Of a DNA stretch of 64,000 nt, positions 1-12,300 are shown piece by piece. Source of the DNA: Sipunculus nudus (lineage: Eukaryota; Annelida; Sipuncula; Golfingiida; Sipunculidae); assembly GCA_026874595.1 (NCBI GenBank), contig CM049306.1, positions 16,515,019 to 16,579,018 of the forward strand, in the 5' to 3' direction. Within the stretch, counting starts at the first letter, position 1; each line of letters opens with the position of its first letter. The translations under genes were made by a program, and so were the position numbers. The notes beneath the pieces are model-generated. The model saw nothing but the letters and a program-made list of their open reading frames with translations, was not told the origin of the DNA and made no database searches.

Positions 1-690
1 ACATTTATAAAATTTGGCCAGGCTCTTCGCTTTTATATCAATGTGTTTATAACGTCATTAACGTGTGGGGTCCACCAAAACATTTCAAACATTTTCAACA
101 GAGACATCTTGCGGCAAGTCAGACGAACCAGAGTTCTGCAAAGGGCTTTTTACAATTAGTGACTTTCGCACATTAGTAACCAACCACCGTGTATAGGTTA
201 CATGGATTCTCCGTTCCTCAACATTGCTGTGTTTTCTAACAGCTTGTAAATAAATAAGCTCATACATCTGCCATAGATGAGTTATAAGAACTTTATATAA
301 AGGTGCCCAGTCACCTACCTCTTGAAAAAAGAATTTTTGTGATTTCTTGCTTCCTCTGTGTATATATTAATGATTTTAGAGTAATTCTGGTCATGAAAGG
401 TTCTTATCACGCCTCCGTGAAGGATGTATGAACTTGTTTATCAACAACATGTTTGTAAACACAGCAATGTTGACAAACGGGAAAAACATGTAACTTAAGG
501 TGGTAGGTAGCATATATGCGGAGGTAGAAAGGTCACTTGTTGCAAAACGCCATTTGCAAAGCTCTGGCTTATCTGACTTGCCGCCAGATGCCTTTGTTGA
601 ATTTTATTTATATTGGCGGGCCCCCCACATTTAATAAACACGTTGAGAGAAAACAAAACAAGTAGCCTGTGTGCAGTGATATTCACGTTT
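1..690. repeat. Diverged inverted repeat (fold-back element remnant)
   Basis: The segment at about 40-275 reappears in reverse complement at about 428-665. Matching landmarks are CATCTTGCGGCAAGTCAGA against CATCTGGCGGCAAGTCAGA and CAACATTGCTGTGTTT in both arms. Identity is roughly two thirds by eye. The short ORFs in each arm are by-products. It is probably an old palindromic MITE or an inverted duplication. Confidence 0.65.
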
Positions 691-3600
691 TCTGGCCTAT
701 TTTTTATAAAAGCTTCGAAGGATTACCTTTAGTCTATAAAGGTCAGATAGGTGATAGGGCCCCTTTTAGAGTAATTAAATATAGTTCTCAGAGTAAACCA
801 GAAATCACATTCTAAAGAAAAGGTAGATGAAGATCTGGTTTTAAATTTAGAATCCCCCCGTTAAATATGGTAAATAAAACTCAGTTGATCAACAGTTCAT
901 TCTGTGAAAGTCACGTTGAAATTATTCCTCTTTTCTTGTACATTTGTGCGGTATCCGGCGTGATACTCAAAAAGGTAGCATTTTTTTGGGGTTTGTTTTC
1001 CTGTGTTTGTGAGAAATTCTTTTTTCACGATTTACAATAAACCTTAAGTATTGGATAATCATCATCTAACGGGTGTGTGAATCTCTATCTCGGTTTTTGG
1101 TGATTCTTATTCTTATTCTTCACGTACCGATTTGAGTCAATATCATTCTTCAGGACTTGCATATTGGTAAGGCAGTCACTTGTTTCGTTACTTGGTTGGT
1201 TTGTTTGTCCGTTAGCAACTTAACGCAAAAAGGTAAAAGATTTTTTATAAAATTTAGTTGAAAGTTTGGGTAACAACCAAGGCCAATTTAGCAATTTTTT
1301 TGTCTTTATCATCACAATGTTATATATATAATTCAAAAGATTCTATTGGGCCGAGGTCATTCATTACCAATGTCGGCCGCTCACCAGTGAACCGTGTTAG
1401 TGAGCCGTGACACTGAACATAACATTGGACAGTTTGATGAGGCACCTGGCGGAGGTGTGCATATAGGCTTAAACCATCTTTCCGTCTCAAGACCTCTGAG
1501 GGCGCATCTTTACGAATGGCTTATGAGAAGACGGCTAAGCCGAACTGCTCCTGATAGTGCAGCCCTCCAGCGGTGGTTGACTTCACAAACCCGCATATAT
1601 ATATTCAATGTTTTCTCTTTGCATCATTCGGACTCGGGGCAACTTCTTTGTTGTATAGCCATTATCTGGCATTGTTCAAATGTCAGTCATTCCAGGAGCT
1701 ACTGACGCATTGTGAAATTTTTTAATTTTTACTCAGAAATGGACTTTGAACTTATAAAAAAGGTACCACTCTCCTTAATTTGAACTAACCACTGATTTTA
1801 TCCTTATAAAAATATCCTAGACACCAACCGACTAGTTTTCTTTTTTTTCACACAGCACCCGTTTATTTGTATATAAATTTTCTGGTTGGTTATTTAATTT
1901 GAGATTCAGGAATGCTCTTTTAGTAAAATAGTCGAGGTGACTTCAATAAAAGTCGCTTTACAATATTTATTGTCATTTCTTTCTGTCCAGACTGTATGGC
2001 ATGTGAACCTTCTGGTGCAGGCACAAGAAATATTACATCCTAGAACCTGAATGAGGACGGAGAGCTAACAACTACTGATTTCGTTTCAAGACAGAATCAT
2101 CTCAACCAGAGATCAGTAAATCTCAATGAAATTGTATGTACCAAATAACCTAGGGCATGCGAAAGTTGTTAAAATTATGTAACCCGCATATTTTCGAATG
2201 CATCAGCTCGACTCTTCCTTGTCTGCGCATCTGCATTTATGCAGTTTACAAGCCAAATAAAAAATGTGGGAATCGGGGTCTTCGGCTGAGAATGAATTAG
2301 AGCTTATCAATGGCTTGGTATTTAAATAATGAAAAGTTTTGGTGTTTGGCGAAGTATGTGATCAAGAAGTGCTGCCTAGTACACTGTACATGTCAAGTCC
2401 AACCAAAGGTGAAGTTTTATCACACTGAGCAGTGAGCAGAATAAACACACAAAAAGTACCACTCTGCTGTCTAGGGATTTTGGGCGTAACAATCTGACCC
2501 TCATAATGAAACGCGGCTTCTAAATACACATGGTAGGTATGATGTAGTGAAGGGGGTAATGTAGTCCGTTGCATAAGAACGGTTTCGAGGCAAATAACCT
2601 AAAGAGGGGCGTTTTTGTGGCAAGGACTTCTTGGAATAAGTAATATTTTGCAAGCATGCGCACGTGAAATGTAAACAAAATGCGGTTCTTTGAAATGAAA
2701 CAAATTTTGATTTTAAAGTTTGACAGTTAAGTAGTCCCGGCCGTCCAACAGTGCCTAACAGGAAGAGGTTTGTTTTGTGTAGAAACGACCTCAGATGGAA
2801 GGATGTAGTTTTATGTCAGGACAATGCATACCTCAATATTGGAGTAAGGACACAAGATGTGGGAAACATTTCTGTAATAGTTTTATTGTGTATCAAAATA
2901 AAACTCATGATAATGACATTAAATATTCATGATATTTACATATGTACAAGATGCGACTTAATTAAGTTGATTCCTGCCAGTCACTGAGAGCTGAAGCCTG
3001 GTTGCTAGGCCAGTGATATGTTGAGGACTGTATCTTGCCAGATGTAATAATGATCCATTCCTTGTGAACCATTCTTCTCCGGCAGTCATATGAACATGCT
3101 CTACACATGCAGATATTACCTGGCCATTACCGGCTCCCCTAAAATACCCTTATTTAAACATAATGTGTTTATAAACCAGCTAACAGTTGCCCTTCAAATA
3201 AAAGCATTGCAAATGTGAGCTGAATGCTGTTAAAATGTTTAAAATCCATATCAGTTGTGTCATTACAGGCCTGAGATTTAAAATACATATACCAGAAGAT
3301 TTGACACGTGGTATGTGACATACACATAGCATACATATGGATACTGGGCAGCAAATATTAACCTGATTAACAATGTTGCTGGGATACATGTTTTAATGGT
3401 CCATAACCAACTGTGAAGTGTTTTTTATTTAGCTAGAACAAAAGCAATACTTGCAGATATGTGGTACACTTTTACAGTAAATCAAATATCACACCTCCTG
3501 TATTTACGCAACAGATCCTGGGTTTATCTCTTTGTCCAGGAAAACACATCTACAATACCAACATGGTAGTTTCTCCCTTCCCTTACTGACTTTTTAAGTG

Positions 3601-4891
3601 TCTCTACAAACTCGACAATGAACCAGGCAGGCCAATAACCATTCTGTGTGATCGTCATAAAATCATGTACAGTAACTGTGACACTATCAGTTTCTTTTAA
3701 TATATATGCTGCTTTGTTTGTTGTCATTTGTACCACATGAAGTTTTTAGTCCAGTTTAGTTAGTTATGACTTCACCTACTAGGTGGCTGCACTTATGCTT
3801 CTAGTTGAGCCTGGAACAAGCTGGGTTAAGGCAGTGATCAAGGTGAAAATATGCCCCACCTAACTTCAGCTGAAAAGGGTGGGGGGGGGGGGGATGGGTG
3901 AGGTTGTTGAAATATATAACTGGATCTTTGGGATGAACAATGATGTCAACAAAGCAATTATCACAACTGCATAACTTGTTAATTTGAGAAAGACTGTCAG
4001 ATAATGGATTATCAAATCCAGGCTAAGATCAACTTCAGCCCAAGAGTCAGATATTAGTGTATATAATGCTGCCATCTAGTACAAGCTACATAACTAATTC
4101 AATGAGAGCTGAAAAAGACGATATCAACTCTGTGAAATCAATCTAGGAATTGAACTATGCCAACTTTCTTTACATTTGAAACGGCAAATAAAACAACTAA
4201 CGGTTGATCTAGAGCTGGGTATATAATGCAGATATCATCAGGGATCCATATGATTGCCATAATGCAACCATTACATTCAAACTTGCACCTTCATATATGA
4301 CACTGGTAGGAATACTAGGAAATATATGGAATGTGTTCCAAGTGAACCACAACCATGATATTAACTTCAAGGATACATCACTTATTTATAACATATAATG
4401 TCATCGTTTAGCTAATTGCACTACTATGGCAGCATAATTTTATTTGAGGTAAAGTGAAATGTTACAAATAAAGCATGTCTGCATGGATTCTAAAGTCTGC
4501 AAACATTGCAATAATTTGTGATTAGAGCACTTGTTCTGAAATAGCTGTTTTAAGCAATCATACAATTATATTAATTCAGGGTGTGAAAAGAAACATTTGT
4601 AACATGTAAGCAAGTGTTCACATGCTAATGGGTAATAATAAATAATTACATGTAGTTCATTAAATAATTTACCTGTTAGAAATCCATACAAGATGTATTT
4701 AGGACATATCCATGAATGGTCCAAGTCTGTCAACATTAATTCTTGCATCAGGGCTATCAACCACTGTAATTCATCCGTATGAGCCATTATGACATACCTG
4801 TATTGTGATAGGGAATGTAATGCACACATATTCTTTGATCATGGAGGACAATGCTTTCACCTTGGTTTTTGTCTGCTTCAGGCATTCCTCA
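691..4891. other. Intergenic, no recognised gene
   Basis: AT-rich single-copy-looking sequence. Nothing convincing was seen apart from a G13-14 run at about 3881-3894 and a GC-richer patch at 1370-1600 with an open frame (see findings). Confidence 0.5.
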
Positions 4892-5065
4892 AACAAGGCC
4901 TACAGGCTTAATGCGAACCAGTGCAAAGTTTGGGAGTATGAATGGAGGTTTATTTTAAAGATTTGATATTGATCCTCTTTAAGTCCTGCATATCTACCTT
5001 AGTCATTATGATTTCAGCATAATGAACTTTTCGGACCTGCAAGTTTCAGACTAGGCCATTTAAAA

Positions 5066-6660
5066 ACAAGAATATGGGTAGTCGACAAGCAACCATGTGT
5101 ATCCGCAGAAATCAGAGTAGGACGGGTGAAGTGAGGCATGGATTAAGTAGCAAGGGGAATAGAGTGAGGTGTGTTGCATATTAGCATGGATGTCTGCAGA
5201 GTAAACGTGAATGTAGGTGGTGCCACCCGTCATAAAATTGAGAAATTTGTCCAGGATGTATAAACCTGCAAAATTTCAGGTGGATAAGTCAAACCACATC
5301 TGAGATATGAGTGATTTAATCCCAAGGCAGATGAACAGATATAAGCTGTGCATAAGTGGTTGCAGGTGGCCCCACCAGTTTTGCCTATAATGAAGAGCTA
5401 TGTGAGATCTATACACAAGCAAAATTTTGGCCCAATCAGTCAAACGGTTCCTGAGATATGAGCTTGGATGTCTGCAGAGTAAACGTGAATGTAGGTGGTG
5501 CCACCTGTCAAAATCGAGAAAGCTGTCCAGGATGTATAAACCTGCAAAATTTCAGGTGGATAAGTCAAACCACTTCTGAGATATGAGTGATTTTATCCCA
5601 AGGCAGATGAACAGATGGATCGTGTGCACAAGTGGTTGCAGGTGGCGCCACCAGTTTTGCCTATGATGAAGAGCTATGTGAGATCTATACACAAGCAAAC
5701 TTTTGGCCCAATCAGTCAAACAGTTCCCAAGATATGAGCTTGGATGTCTGCAGAGTAAACATGAATGTAGGTGGCGCCACCTGTCATAAAATCAAGAAAG
5801 CTTTCCAGGATTTATAAACCTGCAAAATTTCAGGTGGATAAATCAAACCACTTCTGAGATATGAGTGATATTATCCCAAGGCAGATGAACAGATGGACGC
5901 TGTGTATAAGTGGTTGCAGGTGGCGCCACCAGTTTTGCCTATGATGAAGAGCTATGTGAGATCTATACACATGCAAAATTTTGGCCTAATTGGTCAAATG
6001 GTTCCTGAGATATAAGATTGGATGTCTGCAGAGTAAACCTGAATGTAGGTGGCGCCACCTGTCATAAAATTAAGAGAGCTGTCCAGGATGTATAAACCTG
6101 CAAAATTTCTGGTGGATAAGTCAAACCACTGCTGAGATACGAGTGATTTTTATCCCAAGGCAGATGAACAGATGGACGCTGTGCATAAGTGGTTGCAGGT
6201 GGCGCCACCAGTTTTGCCTATGATGAAGAGCTATGCGAGATCTATACACATGCAAAATTTTGGCCCAATCGGTCAAACAGTTCCCAAGATATGAGCTTGG
6301 ATGTCTGAAGAGTAAACATGAATATAGGTGGCGCTACCTGTCATAAAAATAAGAAAGCTGTCAAGGATGTATAAATCTGCAAAATTTTAGGTTGAAAAGT
6401 CAAACCACTGCAGAGATATGAGTGATTTTATCTCAAGGCAGATGAACATTTGGACGCTGTGCAAAAATGGTTGCAGGTGGCACCACCATTTTTAGTGTAT
6501 GTTATAAAGCTATCAAAGGGCTACATTTGTGCAAAATTTTTAGCCTGATCGGTCAAACGGTTCCTGAGATATGTGGGTTTATGTGTGGAAACAGACGCAC
6601 AAATGGATGCTGGGCAGTGAGGAAAGGTCAGAGGTCAACCAAAAATGAGGGCGCAGCAAT
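5066..6660. repeat. 278-bp dimeric satellite, about 5 copies, with decayed Helentron-like end
   Basis: The landmark GGATGTCTGCAG recurs near 5188, 5466, 5742 and 6020 (6299 with one change), a period of 276-279 bp. Each unit is a dimer of two related halves about 149 and 129 bp long, each beginning at GGTGGCGCCACC or a near copy (perfect copies at 5641, 5770, 5919, 6048 and 6198). The left border GGGTAGTCGACAAGC at 5077-5090, followed by TGTATCCGC, matches the border of the complete element at 23669-25132. The second hairpin arm is mutated and no right terminus was found. Confidence 0.8.
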
Positions 6661-6756
6661 TCACATGTGACCTAATGATAAACCCAATTCGCTTAAGATG
6701 CAAACCAAGTTTTTTCAAACAGTTGAAAGATATAGTTCCAATAATATGCGAATTCT

Positions 6757-6845
6757 GCATCTAGACATTGTGTCTAGACGTCTAGATGCTGTGTTTAGAC
6801 GTCTAGACGCTGTGTCTAGACGTCTAGACACATTGTCTAGACACC
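6757..6845. repeat. 21-bp tandem repeat built on the GTCTAGAC palindrome
   Basis: Four 21-bp units of the form CTAGACGCTGTGTCTAGACGT. Junctions form the perfect 16-bp palindrome GTCTAGACGTCTAGAC. Non-coding. Confidence 0.85.
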
Positions 6846-7893
6846 CGCCAGAGCCAGGTCAGTTGCCATGGTGATGTCTGGATCCCACCTGTTTGTACTG
6901 AGTGACCTCTTGAATTGGCTGCTGAAACTCAGCATGTTCTCAAATCTGTTTTCAAACACAGAAAGCCTTTTTCAATTGGCTACGATGCTTTTTTAAAGCT
7001 GTATTTACCCAATCTATTCTTATAAAACTGGTAGAACCCTACCATAGAATAATTCTTGTAAAGTTTAAACCAATCAGCTTAACAGTTTCATCATAAATCA
7101 GTGTATAAGCTAGATGAGTTTAAAATTACATTTTTGTTTGTAAAAAACACATCAATGCAGGTGGCACCACCAATACCTCAATTTCAGACATGACATATGT
7201 GACAAACATTGGTATTAAATTTGGTGATTATAGCTCTAGCTGTTTCTGAGATTTTAATTTAAGTTTGCTTTTTCTGACAGATGACTAAGTTCAACCTCCT
7301 GTAACTCGGCCAAAAATCTCGGAACTTGAACCATTCGAACAAACTTGAGAAAGATTGTTCCAGGGATCATTTCTGTGAAATATTGGACAATTTGGCTGGA
7401 CAGAAGATTTTTAAAGCTTTTTTAGCTTTTTCCCTATAAAATCTAAGAAAATGCAGTTAGAAAAAAAATAAAATCTTATAGAGTTTTTCAGATGACTGAT
7501 TATTTGCAAAAAAATTTGGTGATGCTAGCTTCTGCCGTTTTTGAGATAGCTACGGTTAACGTACAGACGACGCATGACAGACGATGCACGACAGACGCCG
7601 CCGCACCATCGCATGAGCTCACAGGTTCGCTAAAAAGTAGTTTACAGATTTTTTATGAAAGTCTGAGGGACATTTGGTCCTTGTATTAATAGTGCTCTTT
7701 TCTGTGATGTGTTAAATTAAGGCAAGCATTTTTAGGCATGTTCAAAACTATATCGTTATAATCATCAGGCAAGTTGCCTGTCACCCCCTACATGTTCCAC
7801 TCTCTATATCACTGCAATAAACAGATGCCTGGTAAGATACTTGTATGATTATTACAAGGATGCAGCTCTTGCTTCAATCTCCCCTCTCCTTCC

Positions 7894-8765
7894 TTTATTT
7901 TTATCAAATCACAATCACCCACAATGAAAAGGATAGTCTTTTGCTCAGCTGACTGGTCTAGTGGACAGCCTTTCTGTCCTTAATGACTGTGACAACTTTT
8001 TAAATCCAAGTACAGTTTTTTTAAGGTATTTCCTCACTTTTTTCCCTTTCCCTGACACCTAATTCTTATGCTTGGTGGGGGCATTTACTCTCTATGTATG
8101 TCCCTCTTGTTAAACCATTAAATATACTGAAACATTTGGCAATCAAATTCTAACTTAATTAATAATTAGTTTACCATTGTGAATCAACAACAAAAAATAA
8201 TTGTCGATCAACTCCTCAGACTTCATAAGTGTAAGTTTGGGTTTTAATTTAAAGCCAAAGCAGTACTGATCTTTTTTTCTGCACATTTACAACGTGACAC
8301 AAACATTACAATAAATAAAGTGAATAATAATGTATGATGTGTGTAAAATGGTACTACATGAATATGTGTCACAACACAACAGACACTATGACAGTGATGA
8401 ATTGGTCAATCTTGTGTATCCACATTATGTATGCAGAATGTAATACTTCATCTGAGTGAAACAAAATACTTACTGAAAAAGACAATAATCAAATACACAA
8501 CTGATTTTAAAAGGAGGACCTCTACACACCACCTGCAAAACAGGCTGGACTGGCACAACTCTGGCATGCTTGCTTCTGCCCAGGTTTACCCATGATGATT
8601 CCCTGTAAGTGCTGATAGGTTACCACTGATAACCCCTGATTACAATAATGAACCTGATGGTCGGGGAGGCTGAGACTTCTGCTGAGCTGATGCAGCTCAC
8701 TGAGACTGAGTACTCTCAGCTTTAGCCTAACTACCTGAATCACAATGACAGTATTACACCTTCAG
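7894..8765 (-). other. PPP4R2: Probable PPP4R2 3' UTR
   Basis: Non-coding sequence follows the TAG. A minus-strand AATAAA (TTTATT at 7894-7899) lies about 870 bp downstream and is a plausible poly(A) signal; an ATTAAA variant near 8242 is an alternative. A transposon end sits just beyond, at 7620-7630. The 3' end position is inferred. Confidence 0.4.
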
Positions 8766-9334
8766 CTACTCTGTAGACTCTGCAGTGTCCATCGCTTCCT
8801 CTGTTTGACTTGGGTCCGTTGTGGGTACATCTTCAGTAGTCCCACTTAAACCTTCCTTACTCTCTTCCCCTGAGGGACTGTCACATGGTACACCAGCACT
8901 TGGGCTGTCAACCTTTTCTGAAGTACTTTCTGACACGACTGATTCACTGGTGTCCGGCTTCTCCTGCTCTTGTTTTGTTTCTACACTTTCTTCTGCAGAT
9001 ACAGGTTCTGCTGCTGCCTCAGAGCACTCTGAAGGTTCATCTGTCTGGAGGTTATCATGCTTTGTTTCAGTCTCCGCAGCAGAGACAGAATCGCTGCTGA
9101 GTTGTTCTGTTTTTATAACATCCCCTTCTCCTTGATGTTGGTCAAGTGAAGCTTCTGGCTCCGCTGTGGACTGGGGTGTCGTCTTGGTAGCTGCATTGTC
9201 TGCCGAATCTGCTTCCTTTATTTGTGAGGTTGTACTTTGGTCTTGTTCCTTCTCAATAGCACTAGTCTCAAAGCCTTGTGAGTCACCTGAACCTTGTCTT
9301 TCTGTTCTTTCCATAGCACTAGCGCAATCTGCCT
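8766..9334 (-). CDS. PPP4R2: PPP4R2 exon 7, acidic C-terminal tail and stop
   Basis: Acceptor CATTTCAG|AGGCAG. Entry phase 1 gives (E)[14 protein letters not shown] and a Ser/Glu/Thr/Asp-rich tail of about 188 residues ending [12 protein letters not shown] with TAG at 8768-8766. The acidic, disordered end is typical of PP4R2 proteins (human ends in an acidic EPMEQD). The phase match with exon 6 supports the join. Confidence 0.85.
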
Positions 9335-12300
9335 CTGAAATGGGTATGATTAAAATAAATACATTAAAAATACATTAAAATAAATAAATTACTACCAATG
9401 TAACCAAGTAATATGTACCAAGTCACTTAAAATACAACTATGGCCATTAAAAACAGTTCAGCCTTTCCTGACAATTTTTTGGTACTGAACTTATACCATT
9501 TGGAAGCAATTATTTCTAAAAAGGAAATGATACCCCCACTCAGTCAAAAAGGGCAGCTATATATCATATCTCAGACTAGGCCACACTGCAACCTTATTAC
9601 CGAAAATGTCACTTTTGTTATTAGGGATTATGCCTGGGAAATCAAATGTCCAAAGTTTGTAACTAAAAGAACTTTGAACAAAGGAAGAAATCTATGTCAA
9701 TCAGAACTTTGCCAGTAAGTTTTTCCAAACATGATCTATTACCATTCCATCATTATCAGTGTGGCTGTCGTTACCACCCCATTATTTTCACTGAGTGGCT
9801 ATAGTTTACACCCAAGTATTATCACTGAGTGGCTGTAGTTACCATCCCATTATCATCACCAAGTGGCTGTAGTTAACATCCCATTATTATCACTGAGTGG
9901 CTGCAGTTACCATCCCATTACTATCACTGAGTGGCTGTAGTTACCATCCCATTATCATCACTGAGTGGCTGTAGTTAACATCCCATTATTATCACTGAGT
10001 GGCTGCAGTTACCATCCAATTACTATCACTGAGTGGCTGTAGTTACCATCTCATTATTATCACTGAGTGGCTGTAGTAACCACCCCATTATTATTAGTGT
10101 GGCTTTAGTTGCCACCCTAGCCATGACAATATGAGACTCAGGCCTTCTAAAATAACTAACAGTGGCCTGTGAGTCATGATGCAAGTCATTATAGAACACC
10201 CATTCTATGGGTCAGATCAAAATATTTACTGTGTGATAGTATTTGACATCAGAGGCTTATATGGCCATGATATATTTGCTAAATAATGAAGAGAACATGT
10301 TGTTACACAAAAGTAATAACATCAATTACTTCATTTTAACTCAATGGCACCAATTCACATAAAGCTGCCAATCCATCATGGCGGAAGCAGAGACAAACTT
10401 CCTGAGTAAAACCAGCCTTGTTATTAATAATTGCTGTATGAATATTCATGTAATATTTTTTTTTATTTTCACAACAAAATAATGACATTTTATGTCTTAT
10501 CTCGGAAAGATGAGTTTGACAAGCAAATGAAAATGAAAAAACCCATACGCTTCTGTTATTTAAAAATTGACTTTTGGGTGGCAGGCTGCCGCTATTACAT
10601 CCATACTATTATCACTGTGTGGCTGTAGATGGTCTATCACTAATACATGACCAGGTCAAGGGTGAAGATGCTGACCTGGATTATATGATGATCAGTAACA
10701 TTTGAACACTGACCTTGATTAACTGTTGATTGGTCAGACTCAGGATTATGATGATCTGTAATATTTGAACACTGACCTAGATTAACTGTTGATTGGTCAG
10801 ACTCTGGATTATGATGATCTGTATTATTTGAACACTGACCTAGATTAACTGTTGATGGGTCAGACTCTGGATCATGATGATCTGTAATATTTGAACACTG
10901 ACCTAGATTAACTGATGACTGGTCAGACTCTGGATCATGATGATCTGTAATATTTGAACACTGACCTGGATTAACTGATGACTGGTCAGACTCTGGATCA
11001 TGATGATCTGTAATATTTGAACACTGACCTGGATTAACTGTTGACTGGTCAGACTCTGGATCATGACGATCTTTAATATTTGAACACTGACCTGGATTAA
11101 CTGTAGACTGGTCAGACTCTGGATCATGATGATCTGTAATATTTGAACACTGACCTGGATTAACTGTTGACTGGTCAGACTCTGGATCATGATGATCTGT
11201 AATATTTGAACACTGACCTGGATTAACTGTTGACTGGTCAGACTCTGGATCATGATGATCTGTAATATTTGAACACTGACCTGGATTAACTGTAGACTGG
11301 TCAGACTCTGGATCATGATGATCTGTAATATTTGAACACTGACCTGGATTAACTGTAGACTGGTCAGACTCTGGATCATGATGATCTGTAATATTTGAAC
11401 ACTGACCTGGATTAACTGTTGACTGGTCAGACTCTGGATCATGATGATCTGTAATATTTGAACACTGACCTGGATTAACTGTAGACTGGTCAGACTCTGC
11501 GTGGCCGTTTTGATGAGGCTTCTCTTCTGTGACTGCTGCTTTTGTTTCTTCATTGCTGTCTGCAGGGTTGCTGTCCCCTTGTGACTGATCCATGACCTGC
11601 CCGGACTCACTCACATGGCTGTCACCAGAGGACTCTGCTGATGGCGGGTTATTGGCAGCTGAACTATCGACCGTGTCTGATGACGAGGTGGTTGACTGGG
11701 GCCATGACACTGCCACCTGATTAAGCCACGGTACGGGACCTATGCTCGGTGATGTATTTGGGGCGGAGGGAGAGAATGCGTTAGGACTCAACTGAGTGGT
11801 GTCTGGAGACTGCTTGTCACTGAGGTAACTGTCTGCATCATTACCGTTAAGCATCATCTTAGATTCCTGAACAATTTTACTGAAATGAAAATGCAAAGGA
11901 TGAAGAGTGCACACAATGTTAATGGTATACAATTATAAGTGTACTTACTTATTATAACAGACTGAAGCCAAATGAAGATCAAGAACTGTCATCAAATACA
12001 CAGTCTGACTTTACTTCACACAAGTTAAATTACCGCTGATAGTGCAGAATCAACCATCCTTTTAAATTTTACTACTAGTTGCATTTTCATCATCTAAAGT
12101 TCATAATTTCAACCCCACCAGCTGACACAGGTATCAACCTTCACCTTCTGAAGCAACTTCATTAAGTGTTACATGATTATTTATTATCAAGTGGCTCCAC
12201 CTGCAGCATAAATAGTAAATTATTTTAAATTGTTGCACATCAGGTCTTCCTCGAGCAAATAGGCATGTAATTACATGGACAAGTTGGATAAAGTGCATAG

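Larger units (their letters stand above)
4892..7635. mobile_element. Non-autonomous TIR element, copy 0 (GCGAACCTGTG family)
   Basis: The left end AAACAAGGCCTACAGGCTTA...GCGAACCAGTG (4913-4923) and right end CACAGGTTCGC (7620-7630) are inverted copies of GCGAACCTGTG with one mismatch. The right part (7150-7630) holds the family's long conserved region ending in GACGCACGACAGACG-like repeats. No transposase frame is present. It contains a nested satellite-bearing segment at 5066-6660. Confidence 0.65.

Noticed and set aside
5632-6670. 60-100 codon frames across the satellite arrays (also 23811-25101)
   Set aside because: Generated by the GGTGGCGCCACC palindrome and the tandem unit; they break between units and have no start or splice logic.
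8821-9135. Plus-strand frame of 104 codons
   Set aside because: Antisense shadow of PPP4R2 exon 7.
10640-10713. Exon 6 reading through to the stop at 10640, or using the donor ATCCAG|GTCAGC
   Set aside because: The donor at ATCCAG gives phase 0, incompatible with exon 7; read-through would lose the acidic C-terminus conserved in the family. Kept as a minor possibility.
9737-11505. CRISPR-like regular repeats
   Set aside because: Units are directly adjacent without unique spacers, and the context is eukaryotic; they are minisatellites.
10903-11610. 235-codon minus-strand frame of [21 protein letters not shown]-like repeats
   Set aside because: Alternative frame of the 63-bp coding minisatellite; a stop-free repeat keeps other frames open too. 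Only the [10 protein letters not shown] frame joins the PPP4R2 exons in phase.
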